From G958296245 sp963664035 (GTDB taxonomy: Bacteria; Chloroflexota; Dehalococcoidia; Lucifugimonadales; G958296245), in NCBI GenBank assembly GCA_963664035.2, contig OY760867.2:1798001-1862000 (forward strand): 64,000 nt of DNA, given 5' to 3'. Below are positions 42,581-50,393 of the stretch, in pieces. The notes beneath the pieces were generated by a model, which ran no database searches, was not told the origin of the DNA, and saw only the letters and a list, made by a program, of their open reading frames with translations. Both the position numbers and the translations under genes were made by a program. Numbering within the stretch: the stretch's first letter is position 1; each line of letters begins with the position of its first letter.

Positions 42581-44674
42581 GTGACGAGGCCCGGCCTCAT
42601 AGTCCACCCGGATACTCCGTTTCCCATCGGGGTCGAGTATTACCGCGCCCCGGCTCCCAGGCCGGAGTACTGGAACGGGGACTTCGCGCGGCTCAGCGCG
42701 GCGGGCTTCCACATAATACGCAGCGCCTCGTACTGGAACTGGATGGAGCCGCGCCCCGGGCAGTACGAGCTGGACGACGTCGACCTGCTGTTCGACCTGG
42801 CTGAGAAGCACGGCCTATACCTGTGGCTGGACGTGATGCTGGGCACGCACGGCGCGGGGCCGGAGTGGCTGACCCGCGAGCACCCGGACATAGTGGTGGT
42901 GAACCGGGAGGGCCGGCGCATCGTACACGACGCCCACCCGGCGTACCCGCAGGGCGCCTGCATACACTGCTACGACCACCCCGCCTGGCGGGAGTACGGC
43001 GGGGCGCTGCTGCGCCACGTGGTGGGCCGCTACAGGGACCGGCCGAACATGCTGATCTGGGGCCTGTGGGATGGCGTGAACCTGTCGTCGGCCTGGACCG
43101 GGATGGGCCTCGGCTACCCCTGCTACTGCGAGAACACGGTAGCCAGGTACAAGGCCTGGCTGCGCGACAGGTTCAGCCTGGACGAGCTGAACGACCGGCT
43201 GTCGCGGCGGTACAGGCGGTGGGAGGACGTGGAGCCGCCCCGCTCGACCAACGCGGTGGTCGAGATGCTGCTCTACAGGCGGTTCCACTACGAGAACCTG
43301 GCCGGGCATCTCCGTTGGATGGCGGAGGAGACGGCGGCCATCGACCCCGGCCGCGAGGTGCGCTCCCACGGCGGCTGGTCGCCGAGGCCGTGGGACGAGA
43401 TATGCGCGCCGCAGGTCGATAGCTGGGGCATGTCGATGCCGTCCGCCAACCTGATGAACCCGCCGGACGCCAACAAGGCTGCGGACCGCGCCTTCTCGTT
43501 CGAGTGGTCTCGGGCCGTCGGCCGCGGCGGGCGCTGGTGGAACGAGGAGATATACGCCGGGATGAGCCCCGGCGGCGTGACCTGGAAGAAGCAGTCCGAC
43601 CCGCGCGCGCTGACCATGCTGCTGTGGATGACGCTTGCCCACGGCGCGGCTGGCTCGATGTTCTGGCAGTACCGCCCGGAGTATATGAGCTTCGAGTCGC
43701 CGGGGTACAACCTCATCGCGCCGGACGGCGAGCCGACCGAGCGGTTCGAGGCCGTGGCGGAGGCCGTAGGGCAGATCGCCGGCCTCTCGGAGCACCTGCC
43801 CTTCACCTACCCGCCCGCCGAGGTTGCCGTCGTGAACCACCAGGCATCGCAGGAGCTCTTCGGCTACAACGGCGAGGACGAGCGGTTCGTTGCGGACGTG
43901 CGGGGCGTCTTCAGGACGCTGTGGACCGGGGGCGTGCCGACCGACGTCGTCACCCCGGCCATGGACTGGTCGAAATACAAGCTCCTCTTCCTGCCCAACG
44001 TTGCGCTGATGGAGGACGACGTAAGAGAGCGTATCGAGCGCACGCTTACGGAGAGCCCCGGCGCCCGGCTGGTGGCGGAGGGCAACTTCGGGATGTACTC
44101 GCCGGACGGCCAGACGAGCTACCGCCCGCCCGAGGGGCTGGCTGACCTGCTGGGGGTACGGGTGGCGGACATGGACGCGGTGACAGGCGACGACATCGCG
44201 GCGGGGCGCAACGCGCTGGAGACGGACTACGGCGCGGTGAACATCTCCACGCCGTGCGGCTACGCCAAGCTCCAGCCCTCGAACGGGTCCCGCCCGGCGG
44301 CTTCCCTGGACGGCAGCACCGTCGCGGTATCGGCCCTGGACGGGCGGTTCACCTGGTTCGGCCTGACGCTCTCGGCGGGCTTCGGGGACACCGGGAACCC
44401 GGCCATCGTGGAGGGGCTGCTCGCCGACGCCGGCGTGCGCCGGCCCGTCGAGGTGGACTGCGAGGGCGTCGTGCCGGTGGTGCGCGACTCGCGCGCCGGG
44501 GGACGGCTCGTCTTCCTGTTCAACATGGGCCTCGCCGCCGCGGACGTCCGCGTCTCCATGCCGCAGCCCGGCAACGCCACCGACCTGCTGAGCGGCGCGC
44601 CGTTGCTGGAGGCGAACGGCGCCGTGTGGACGCGGGTCGAGCCGTGGCGGGTCGGCGTGCTCCACTTCCCGTAG
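42581..44674 (+). CDS. GH42-like beta-galactosidase-family protein
   Basis: A 697-residue, three-domain protein. The TIM barrel (IGVEYYRAPAPRPEYWNGDF, HIIRSASYWNWMEPRPGQYE) is followed by a glutamine-amidotransferase-like trimerisation domain (WSKYKLLFLPNVALMEDDVR) and a small C-terminal beta domain. RWWNEEIYAGMSPGGVTW aligns with the GH42 nucleophile region. The acid/base position, normally Asn-Glu after a Trp, reads LIWGLWDGVN, so the usual Glu appears to be missing. The CYCENT zinc-site remnant keeps only part of the Cys cluster. The start is GTG at 42581. There is no signal peptide. Confidence 0.8.
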   Translation: MTRPGLIVHPDTPFPIGVEYYRAPAPRPEYWNGDFARLSAAGFHIIRSASYWNWMEPRPGQYELDDVDLLFDLAEKHGLYLWLDVMLGTHGAGPEWLTREHPDIVVVNREGRRIVHDAHPAYPQGACIHCYDHPAWREYGGALLRHVVGRYRDRPNMLIWGLWDGVNLSSAWTGMGLGYPCYCENTVARYKAWLRDRFSLDELNDRLSRRYRRWEDVEPPRSTNAVVEMLLYRRFHYENLAGHLRWMAEETAAIDPGREVRSHGGWSPRPWDEICAPQVDSWGMSMPSANLMNPPDANKAADRAFSFEWSRAVGRGGRWWNEEIYAGMSPGGVTWKKQSDPRALTMLLWMTLAHGAAGSMFWQYRPEYMSFESPGYNLIAPDGEPTERFEAVAEAVGQIAGLSEHLPFTYPPAEVAVVNHQASQELFGYNGEDERFVADVRGVFRTLWTGGVPTDVVTPAMDWSKYKLLFLPNVALMEDDVRERIERTLTESPGARLVAEGNFGMYSPDGQTSYRPPEGLADLLGVRVADMDAVTGDDIAAGRNALETDYGAVNISTPCGYAKLQPSNGSRPAASLDGSTVAVSALDGRFTWFGLTLSAGFGDTGNPAIVEGLLADAGVRRPVEVDCEGVVPVVRDSRAGGRLVFLFNMGLAAADVRVSMPQPGNATDLLSGAPLLEANGAVWTRVEPWRVGVLHFP

Positions 44675-44683
44675 GCGCGTCCG

Positions 44684-45508
44684 GTGCCGGAGGCGCCCGA
44701 GCTGGAGGTGGCCAGGGAGTTCCTCGCCGAGCGCATCGTCGGCGAGAGCATCGAGCGCGCCGAGGTGATCAAGCCCAGCGTACTGCGCCCGATTGCGGCC
44801 AGTCTCGTCCCCGACGTGGAGGGCCGCTCCGTCGCCGGCCTGGAGCGCCGGGGGAAGTTCCTCATCTTCGAGCTGTCCGGCGACAGGATGCTGGTGGTGA
44901 ACCCGATGCTGACGGGAGGCTTCCAGTACTGCCTGCCGTCGGAGCGGGTGTTCAAGAAGACATGCCTGCTCTTCGAGCTGTCGAACGGGCGGCATCTCCG
45001 CTACCTGGACGACAAGCAGATGGGCCGGGTCTACTACGTGAGCGGCAGCCAGATCGGCGAGGCGCCGCAGCTTGCGGAGCAGGGGCCGGACGCGCTGGCG
45101 CCGATGGACCTGGAGGAGTTCCGGGAGCGGCTGGGCAAGTTCCGGGGCGAGATAAAGGGAGTGCTGACGCGGGGCAGGGTCGTTTCGGGGATAGGCAACG
45201 CCTACGCCGACGAGGTGCTGTTCGAGGCGCGAATATACCCGTACAGGAAGTGCGGCCAGCTCTCGGAGGACGAGCTGCGCCGGCTGCACGCCGCCGTCGG
45301 GAGCGTGCTCGCGGACGCGGTGCGGGCCGTGCGGGAGCGTACAGGGGACCGTATCCACGTCAAGAACCGGGACTTCCTGAAGGTACACAACAGGGGCGGC
45401 GAGCCGTGCCCCCGCTGCGGCAACAAGATCAGCGAGGTCACGGCCAACAGGCGTATCACGAGCTATTGCCGCCGGTGCCAGCCGGGGCTGCTGCTAACCA
45501 GGAGGTGA
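44684..45508 (+). CDS. mutM: Formamidopyrimidine-DNA glycosylase (Fpg/Nei family)
   Basis: A 274-residue base-excision enzyme acting on oxidised purines. The N-terminus PEAPELEV keeps the catalytic Pro2 and Glu3 of the MPELPEVE motif. LERRGKFLIFEL carries the Lys of the beta-elimination step, RVVSGIGNAYADEVLF is the HhH motif, and the C-terminal zinc finger is CPRCG...YCRRCQPG. The start is GTG at 44684, 9 nt after the GH42-like gene. The last 28 codons and about 35 bp beyond are duplicated at 48789-48903. Confidence 0.93.
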   Translation: MPEAPELEVAREFLAERIVGESIERAEVIKPSVLRPIAASLVPDVEGRSVAGLERRGKFLIFELSGDRMLVVNPMLTGGFQYCLPSERVFKKTCLLFELSNGRHLRYLDDKQMGRVYYVSGSQIGEAPQLAEQGPDALAPMDLEEFRERLGKFRGEIKGVLTRGRVVSGIGNAYADEVLFEARIYPYRKCGQLSEDELRRLHAAVGSVLADAVRAVRERTGDRIHVKNRDFLKVHNRGGEPCPRCGNKISEVTANRRITSYCRRCQPGLLLTRR

Positions 45509-45537
45509 CGGCCCTACTTCGCGCGACACGCGCACTT
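45423..45537 (+). repeat. Direct repeat at mutM 3' end, left copy
   Basis: About 115 bp covering the last 28 codons of mutM and downstream sequence. It matches 48789-48903 in the same orientation, with roughly ten differences mostly after the stop codon. Confidence 0.88.
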
Positions 45538-45550
45538 TAAGGAGCCCACG

Positions 45551-45613
45551 ATGACCCAAGACCGCCTAGAACAACGCCTCTCCCAATTCCAAGACCACGC
45601 CGGCCACGGATGA
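45551..45613 (+). pseudogene. Truncated 5' end of an unknown gene
   Basis: A 20-codon frame (MTQDRLEQRLSQFQDHAGHG) begins after a perfect AAGGAG spaced 6 nt from its ATG, then stops. This looks like the start of a gene once following mutM and cut off by the island. The product is not identified. Confidence 0.35.
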
Positions 45614-45660
45614 AAGGGTGCGCCCAACATTACGCAGCCTCACTTCCCGCGTGGGTACGG

Positions 45661-45885
45661 TTAAGCTGTGGCGCTATCCAGCCGTCGCGCCAATTCTTCC
45701 AGTTCTAGTATGTTGTTGGTGCAGTGGCTCATGTTCATCCACCGACCGTCCGCCCCTCTACGCTCCAATACAATCGGCGGCCCGTTCTCCGGGTCGGTAG
45801 AGACTTCAAGGAACCGCGCCAATGCTTCCTGCATAGTGTTCCCGGCCCCCACTACATCACCCGCCCGCGCACGATTGATTGTCAA
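45661..45885 (-). CDS. Small unknown protein downstream of the trypsin-like lipoprotein
   Basis: A 74-residue protein read from a TTG at 45885, which has AGGAGGT 5 nt upstream, a strong reason for this start. The sequence includes NTMQEALARFLEVSTDPENG, PPIVLERRGADGRWMNMSHC and a C-terminal helix NILELEELARRLDSA. It follows the lipoprotein gene by 19 nt and is likely co-transcribed. No family is recognised. Confidence 0.5.
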   Translation of the reverse strand: MTINRARAGDVVGAGNTMQEALARFLEVSTDPENGPPIVLERRGADGRWMNMSHCTNNILELEELARRLDSATA

Positions 45886-45904
45886 TGCTGACCTCCTCTC
45901 CGCC

Positions 45905-48181
45905 CTATGGCGGCCATATGGTGAAGTGTCCGAATCGCGTAGAGTAGCCTGATACTCCGTCCGTATCAAAGAATCTGCCAACAGCCCGAATCCAGCCGCG
46001 CCTCGTCAAACCGCTAAGGTCCAAGTCGGCGGCGTGCTGCCCGTTGACGTACAGCTTCCCACGCCTGCCTTGCATGTCTATAAGGACGTGGTTCTTGTCC
46101 CCCATTCCAGTTCGAATATGCGGCACAAACCCCGTACCAACCTCTTTTTCGGATTCCTCGGATAACCGCAGGAAGTGACGGAAGTAGCCGCTCGACGTGA
46201 TCAGCACGATATGGAATTGTCCCTCGTCCAGCCGGAACAGGAACCCAGCGCTCCACTTCCCCACGGCCGATCCGTAGGGATTGAGGAACACGGCCTCGAT
46301 AATCCCGTCCTCTATCTGTACCGGTGTGGCGTGGGCGTCTATAAAGCCGTCTTCTGGTTTGTGCTCTATCTCACCATCCTCCGGACCGTACAAAAGATCG
46401 GGCGCAGGCCATATTGTGAAATCCTCGAATAGTGTCTCCCTCACCGCTTTGCTCGCACTAGCGGGCCGAAAGTCCGCTATATAGACACCACCGGGCAGTT
46501 GAAAGTCGCCAAGGTCTAACGATCCGACGTACTGACCGTTGATAAAGAGCCGTCCAGCGCCGCCGCTCATGATCAACCGAACGTGATTACTTCCAATCGG
46601 TGACGTATCTATTGCCTTCGTTGCCACTCTCTGAACTATTTCCCATTCCTTATCCAACTGCGCAAAGACGTACTCGCCGGTGCTCCGTCTGATACCCAAT
46701 GAGTATGCCTTCCCTAACAATTGTGACTGCCGGAACGCGATAATGCCACCATTCGCTGCAGCGTTATTCTGGAATCGTACCTCGATAACGCCGTCTCGGA
46801 GCCATTCGCCACTGCTGTAAATTGGTGCGGCGGCCTCTAGGTTGAGACTTCCGCTTATCGGGCCGTAAAGAGGACGCGTGGTTGGCGTAGCTGTGGGAGT
46901 TGGGGTCGGTGTGGGTGGCGGCGTCTCCTGTAGGATCCGGAGGACTTCCAGCACGTCCCGCCCAGAGATTGCGAATCCCAAACCCTCACCACTGTACTTG
47001 AAGGAGTTGATACCAAGCACCACACCGTCGAGGGACAACATAGGACCACCTGAATTACCGGCATTCATAGGCGCGTCAGTCTGTATGAAGTGGGCGTCTT
47101 TACTCTGGTCATACCTGACCGCAGATACAATCCCCCGCGTGACTGTGGCCTCGCCGCCGAATCCCAAGGCGTAGCCGATGTTCACGACCTCGGAGCCGAT
47201 GGGAAGATTCACTTCATCCGAGAACAGCAAGGTCTGGAAGTCATCGCAACAGATAGAGACAACGGCCAGATCGAGTATGGCGTCCACTCCATGCACGGTA
47301 CCGGTGTATTCCGTATGATCGTCGACTGTCACTGTCACGCCATAAGCCCCGGTCACGACGTGTTGACTCGTGACGAGGTAGCCGGTGCGGTCTTCCACGT
47401 CATAGAGGACGCCGGTGCCAGTACCTGTACCGTTCGAACCTTCGACCATGAGCCGCACAATGGAGGGCCGGACGCGCTCTATCATTGCAACCAGCCGTTC
47501 ACCTTCCGTTGGGGTGGCCGTGGGGGTCAGCGTTGCTGTGGCTGTAGGCGTGGGGGGCGGCGTTGCTGTAGCCGTGGGCGTGGGAGTCGGCGTTGCTGTA
47601 GCCGTGGGCGTGGGCGTGGGAGTCGGCGTTGCTGTAGCCGTAGGTGTGGGAGTCGGCGTTGCTGTAGCCGTAGGTGTGGGAGTCGGCGTTGCTGTAGCCG
47701 TGGGCGTGGGAGTCGGCGTTGCTGTAACCGTAGGCGTGGGAGCCGGCGTTGCTGTAGCCGTAGGCGTGGGAGTCGGCGTTGCTGTAGCCGTGGGCGTGGG
47801 AGTCGGCGTTGCTGTAGCCGTGGGCGTGGGAGTCGGCGTTGCTGTAGCCGTAGGCGTGGGAGTCGGCGTTGCTGTAGCCGTGGGCGTGGGAGTCGGCGTT
47901 GCTGTAGCCGTGGGCGTGGGAGTCGGCGTTGCTGTAGCCGTGGGCGTGGGAGTCGGCGTTGCTGTAGCCGTAGGCGTGGGAGTCAAGGTTGGTGTAGCTG
48001 GCGGTTGGGTCGCCGTCGGCTTTGCCATGGCTTCTATGGTAGCCTGCGCCCGATCAGCAATGCGCTGCTCTTCTGCAAGCCGCGCCTCGACCGTAGCCTC
48101 TATGTCAACCGATTCCCCGCCACATGCTCCGATCAATAGCACGGCCGCGAGCAACGCTACCCCGAAACGCGCATCAATCAT
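45905..48181 (-). CDS. Trypsin-like serine protease lipoprotein with Thr-Pro stalk and two lectin-like modules
   Basis: A 758-residue exported protein. The signal peptide MIDARFGVALLAAVLLIGAC ends in the lipobox IGAC. A short coiled helix follows, then a stalk of about 15 ten-residue TPTPTATATP units. The protease domain has the His in TSQHVV, the Asp in LDLAVV and the Ser in NAGNSGGPM, the full triad of the HtrA/S1C type. Two related C-terminal beta modules each end in FEDFTIWPA or FGHFTIWPP. They contain a RLFINGQYVG/KLYVNGQHAA strand, suggesting concanavalin-like lectin folds. The ATG at 48181 has GGAG 6 nt upstream. Probably displayed on the cell surface. Confidence 0.82.
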   Translation of the reverse strand: MIDARFGVALLAAVLLIGACGGESVDIEATVEARLAEEQRIADRAQATIEAMAKPTATQPPATPTLTPTPTATATPTPTPTATATPTPTPTATATPTPTPTATATPTPTPTATATPTPTPTATATPTPTPTATATPTPTPTATATPAPTPTVTATPTPTPTATATPTPTPTATATPTPTPTATATPTPTPTPTATATPTPTPTATATPPPTPTATATLTPTATPTEGERLVAMIERVRPSIVRLMVEGSNGTGTGTGVLYDVEDRTGYLVTSQHVVTGAYGVTVTVDDHTEYTGTVHGVDAILDLAVVSICCDDFQTLLFSDEVNLPIGSEVVNIGYALGFGGEATVTRGIVSAVRYDQSKDAHFIQTDAPMNAGNSGGPMLSLDGVVLGINSFKYSGEGLGFAISGRDVLEVLRILQETPPPTPTPTPTATPTTRPLYGPISGSLNLEAAAPIYSSGEWLRDGVIEVRFQNNAAANGGIIAFRQSQLLGKAYSLGIRRSTGEYVFAQLDKEWEIVQRVATKAIDTSPIGSNHVRLIMSGGAGRLFINGQYVGSLDLGDFQLPGGVYIADFRPASASKAVRETLFEDFTIWPAPDLLYGPEDGEIEHKPEDGFIDAHATPVQIEDGIIEAVFLNPYGSAVGKWSAGFLFRLDEGQFHIVLITSSGYFRHFLRLSEESEKEVGTGFVPHIRTGMGDKNHVLIDMQGRRGKLYVNGQHAADLDLSGLTRRGWIRAVGRFFDTDGVSGYSTRFGHFTIWPP
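47530..47995 (-). repeat. 30-bp tandem repeat encoding the Thr-Pro stalk
   Basis: About 15 units of 30 bp with near-identical sequence (plus strand GGCGTTGCTGTAGCCGTGGG start). One unit carries a 6 bp insertion. It encodes TPTPTATATP decapeptides. Confidence 0.9.
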
Positions 48182-48267
48182 GCACACTCCCTCTTCTTGT
48201 TTACAGACCGTCACTACGCCTCTCAGAGCAGGATAAGCGACCAGACGCTACGGCCTCGCACGCTAGA

Positions 48268-48468
48268 CTATTCTGAGCTTAGACCTTTTGTTTCGGTACT
48301 GAATTCCCTTGCTGTAGTCCAGTAGTCCGGACTGTCTTGACGTTGAAGCCTAAGCAAACCGTTCAGACCAGCGGCTGTCTTGAGGAGTATCTTGTCGGCT
48401 TCCTCTTGACTAGCCGCCTTGAACTGCTTGATGGTCGTCTCATCTACTTGAATACGGTAAGTTTCCAT
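48268..48468 (-). CDS. Small unknown protein of the mutM island
   Basis: A 66-residue soluble protein: METYRIQVDETTIKQFKAAS, then EEADKILLKTAAGLNGLLRL and a polar tail. AGGAG lies 5 nt before the ATG, which supports translation. It is A/T-richer than the genes around the island. It precedes the lipoprotein gene by 86 nt on the same strand. No family is recognised. Confidence 0.55.
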   Translation of the reverse strand: METYRIQVDETTIKQFKAASQEEADKILLKTAAGLNGLLRLQRQDSPDYWTTAREFSTETKGLSSE

Positions 48469-48788
48469 ATCACTCCTTTCGGCGCGAGTTGTCTGGTCCT
48501 GCAGTCCATAGACTTAGCAAGGTGGCACCATGGCTGAGGCAATTGCTGGCTGAAGCCAAATGCACGTGGAGCCTCCTTGCGACCATAGGACAGTGACTAC
48601 TTGCCACAGCAGCCTTTCAGCCCATGAGAGCCGACAAGGAGGCACAAGGCCCCTGTCCCTGGCGGGTTCGGCACCCGTGGACTGGCCTGGCTGCTGTGGC
48701 GAGGGCAGTATATCCAAGACTCTACAACCTGTCCATATGGTGTAAGGAAGGATCAACTACTCAGATGAAGCCGTCCGCCTTGACTGCC
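48469..48788. other. Stretch without a recognised gene
   Basis: About 320 bp upstream of the 66-codon gene. Open frames exist on both strands, but none has a ribosome site or recognisable sequence. It ends at the duplicated mutM tail. Confidence 0.4.
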
Positions 48789-48903
48789 ACAAGATCAGCG
48801 AGGTCACGGCCAACAGGCGTATCACGAGCTATTGCCGCCGGTGCCAACCGGGGCTGCTGCTCAGCAGGAGGTGACGGCCTGCTTCGGGCGACGCCCGCGC
48901 ACT
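48789..48903 (+). repeat. Direct repeat of mutM 3' end, right copy
   Basis: Second copy of 45423-45537, in the same orientation. Confidence 0.88.
48791..48874 (+). pseudogene. Duplicated C-terminal fragment of mutM
   Basis: Twenty-seven codons reading KISEVTANRRITSYCRRCQP and then GLLLSRR plus a stop. They match the mutM C-terminal zinc-finger segment except for one or two residues. There is no start codon and no upstream mutM sequence. It marks the right border of the island. Confidence 0.85.
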
Positions 48904-48953
48904 CTCGACCAGGAAACGTGGATGCGGGAGGCCGGAGTGGGATGCACGTTAAC

Positions 48954-49073
48954 GTTCAGAGTACGGTAGGGCAGCCACAAGGGCTGCACCCTACGGGATG
49001 GAAGCCGTAGTCGTAGGGGTGTCCCTTGTGGCCCTTGTGGGCGCCTTGGACGAGGGACGCGCCAACTCTGAAC
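48954..49073 (-). repeat. Dispersed inverted-repeat element, copy C (inverted)
   Basis: About 120 bp in the opposite orientation to copies A and B, with both termini intact (GTTCAGAGT and ACTCTGAAC). It lies 50 bp outside the right border of the mutM island and about 30 bp before the ubiE start region. Confidence 0.88.
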
Positions 49074-49170
49074 AGTTACAATGGCATCGTGCAGGTGGGC
49101 ATGACTCGACCTGCGGAGGCGTCATCTGGCCCACCTGAGGGGAGTTGAGCGCGCCCGGTACGTCCGGGAG

Positions 49171-49857
49171 ATGTTCGGCAGGATAGCCGGGCGCTACGAT
49201 CTGCTGAATACTGCTATGACGGGGGGGCGGCACTACGCATGGCGGCGGGCAGCGGCGCGCATGGCCGCCGGCTCGATGACCGGCCCGGCGCTGGACGTCG
49301 CCACCGGGACGGGGGACTTCGCGGTCGAGCTTGCGCGGCTGCCCAACGTAGAGAAGGCCGTTGGCCTAGACTTCTCCCAGGAGATGCTGGAGGCCGCCCG
49401 GAGGAAGGCTTCGGACAAGGGCCTCCGGGGGCGCATCGACTACCTGGTCGGGGACGCCCACGAGCTGCCCTTCGCGGACGGCCTGTTCACGTGCGCGGTC
49501 GTGGGGTTCGGGGCGCGGAACTTCATCGATCTGCCGAGGGCCATCGGCGAGATGGCCCGCGTCGTCAGGCCCGGGGGGCGGGTCGGCGTCCTGGAGATCG
49601 TGCGGATGGACGGGAGGGGGCCGGCCAGCCGGCTGCTTCCGCTCTGCTTCCGGTACGTCGCGCCGCGGCTGGGCGCGGCGCTCGCCGGCGAAAGGGAGGC
49701 GTACACCTACCTGCCGGAGTCGGTGCGGGGGTTCATGACCGCCGGGGTGCTGGCGGAGGTGATGCGCGGGGCCGGCCTGGGAAACCTTGCCGTGAAGAAG
49801 ATGGCGCTCGGCTCGGTGGCCTTCCTGGTGGGCGAGAAGGTCTCCGCCGGCGGCTAG
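49171..49857 (+). CDS. ubiE: UbiE/MenG-type demethylmenaquinone methyltransferase, 5' end apparently frameshifted
   Basis: A 228-residue open part of a quinone C-methyltransferase. FGRIAGRYDLLNTAMTGGRH, ALDVATGTGDFAVELARL, GLDFSQEML and VVGFGARNFIDLPRAIGEMA are UbiE/COQ5 signatures. The usual N-terminal ERARYVRE sequence lies in frame just upstream of 49171 but has no start codon. A likely start (ATG at 49101, MTRPAEASSGPPEG) is in another frame. The two frames join if the GGGG run at 49139-49142 loses one base. The gene is therefore either broken at its start or carries an assembly error. It is needed for menaquinone, the likely Nuo acceptor. Confidence 0.85.
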   Translation: MFGRIAGRYDLLNTAMTGGRHYAWRRAAARMAAGSMTGPALDVATGTGDFAVELARLPNVEKAVGLDFSQEMLEAARRKASDKGLRGRIDYLVGDAHELPFADGLFTCAVVGFGARNFIDLPRAIGEMARVVRPGGRVGVLEIVRMDGRGPASRLLPLCFRYVAPRLGAALAGEREAYTYLPESVRGFMTAGVLAEVMRGAGLGNLAVKKMALGSVAFLVGEKVSAGG

Positions 49858-50339
49858 GGGCCGTCTTCCAGGCCGGTGTACCGGCGGTCGTGGAAGACCA
49901 GGGGCTCGCCGCCGTCCAGGCTCGTCTCCAGCAGCCTGCCGATGAAGATGGTGTGGTCACCGTGCTCGTGGCTGGCGACCACCTCGCAGCCGAGGAAGCA
50001 CAGGGAGCCGTGGGCCACGGGCAGGCCTGCGGGGCTGAGCGTCATCTCCAGCGGGGCGTCTCCGACCCTGTCCTGCTCGTCGACGGCGTAGTACCGCGCC
50101 GCGGCCTCGTGTTCCCGGGAGAGGATGTTGATGCCGTATCGGCCGCTGTCCAGGATGTACCGGTGCGTGTTGCGGCTGTGGCCGACGCATACGAGCACCA
50201 GCGGGGGGTCTACGGATATGGAGGTCAAGGAGTTGGCGGTCATGGCGTGAGACACGCCGTCGCTCGTCCTGGTCGTGAGCAGGGCCACGCCGGTGGGGAA
50301 CTTGGACATCGCCGCCCTGAGATCGTCGCCGCCTACCAT
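49854..50339 (-). CDS. Flavin reductase-like FMN-binding protein
   Basis: A 161-residue protein of the flavin-reductase (RutF/HpaC) family. MSKFPTGVALLTTRTSDGVS and AMTANSLTSISVDPPLVLVC are the FMN-binding motifs, and GSLCFLGCEVVASHEHGDHT is the conserved later block. It probably supplies reduced flavin to a monooxygenase or acts as an FMN oxidoreductase; no partner is adjacent. The start MVGGDDLRAA at 50339 has AGGA closely upstream. Its end overlaps the convergent ubiE end by 4 bp. Confidence 0.85.
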   Translation of the reverse strand: MVGGDDLRAAMSKFPTGVALLTTRTSDGVSHAMTANSLTSISVDPPLVLVCVGHSRNTHRYILDSGRYGINILSREHEAAARYYAVDEQDRVGDAPLEMTLSPAGLPVAHGSLCFLGCEVVASHEHGDHTIFIGRLLETSLDGGEPLVFHDRRYTGLEDGP

Positions 50340-50393
50340 CGTCCTAAGACTATACCGTGAACCGGGCCGGGCCACAACGGGCCGGGCAAACGG

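Larger units (their letters stand above)
45509..48788. mobile_element. Putative genomic island bounded by mutM 3' repeats
   Basis: About 3.3 kb between the intact mutM stop and a duplicated mutM tail. The content is a truncated start of an unknown gene, a 74-codon gene, a trypsin-like lipoprotein gene and a 66-codon gene. All but the first are on the minus strand, and base composition is lower in GC than in mutM. No integrase, transposase or inverted termini are visible. The bounding direct repeats and gene-end location resemble integration into the 3' end of a gene. Confidence 0.45.

Noticed and set aside
42815..45388. Long open frame antisense to the GH42-like gene and mutM
   Set aside because: Composition shadow: the plus strand carries two clear gene families here.
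47530..47995. CRISPR-like periodic repeat
   Set aside because: The 30-bp period has no spacers and encodes Thr-Pro decapeptides in frame with a signal peptide and a protease domain.
48514..48756. 80-codon frame on the minus strand at the edge of the mutM island
   Set aside because: No ribosome site, no recognisable sequence, and an equally good frame on the opposite strand.
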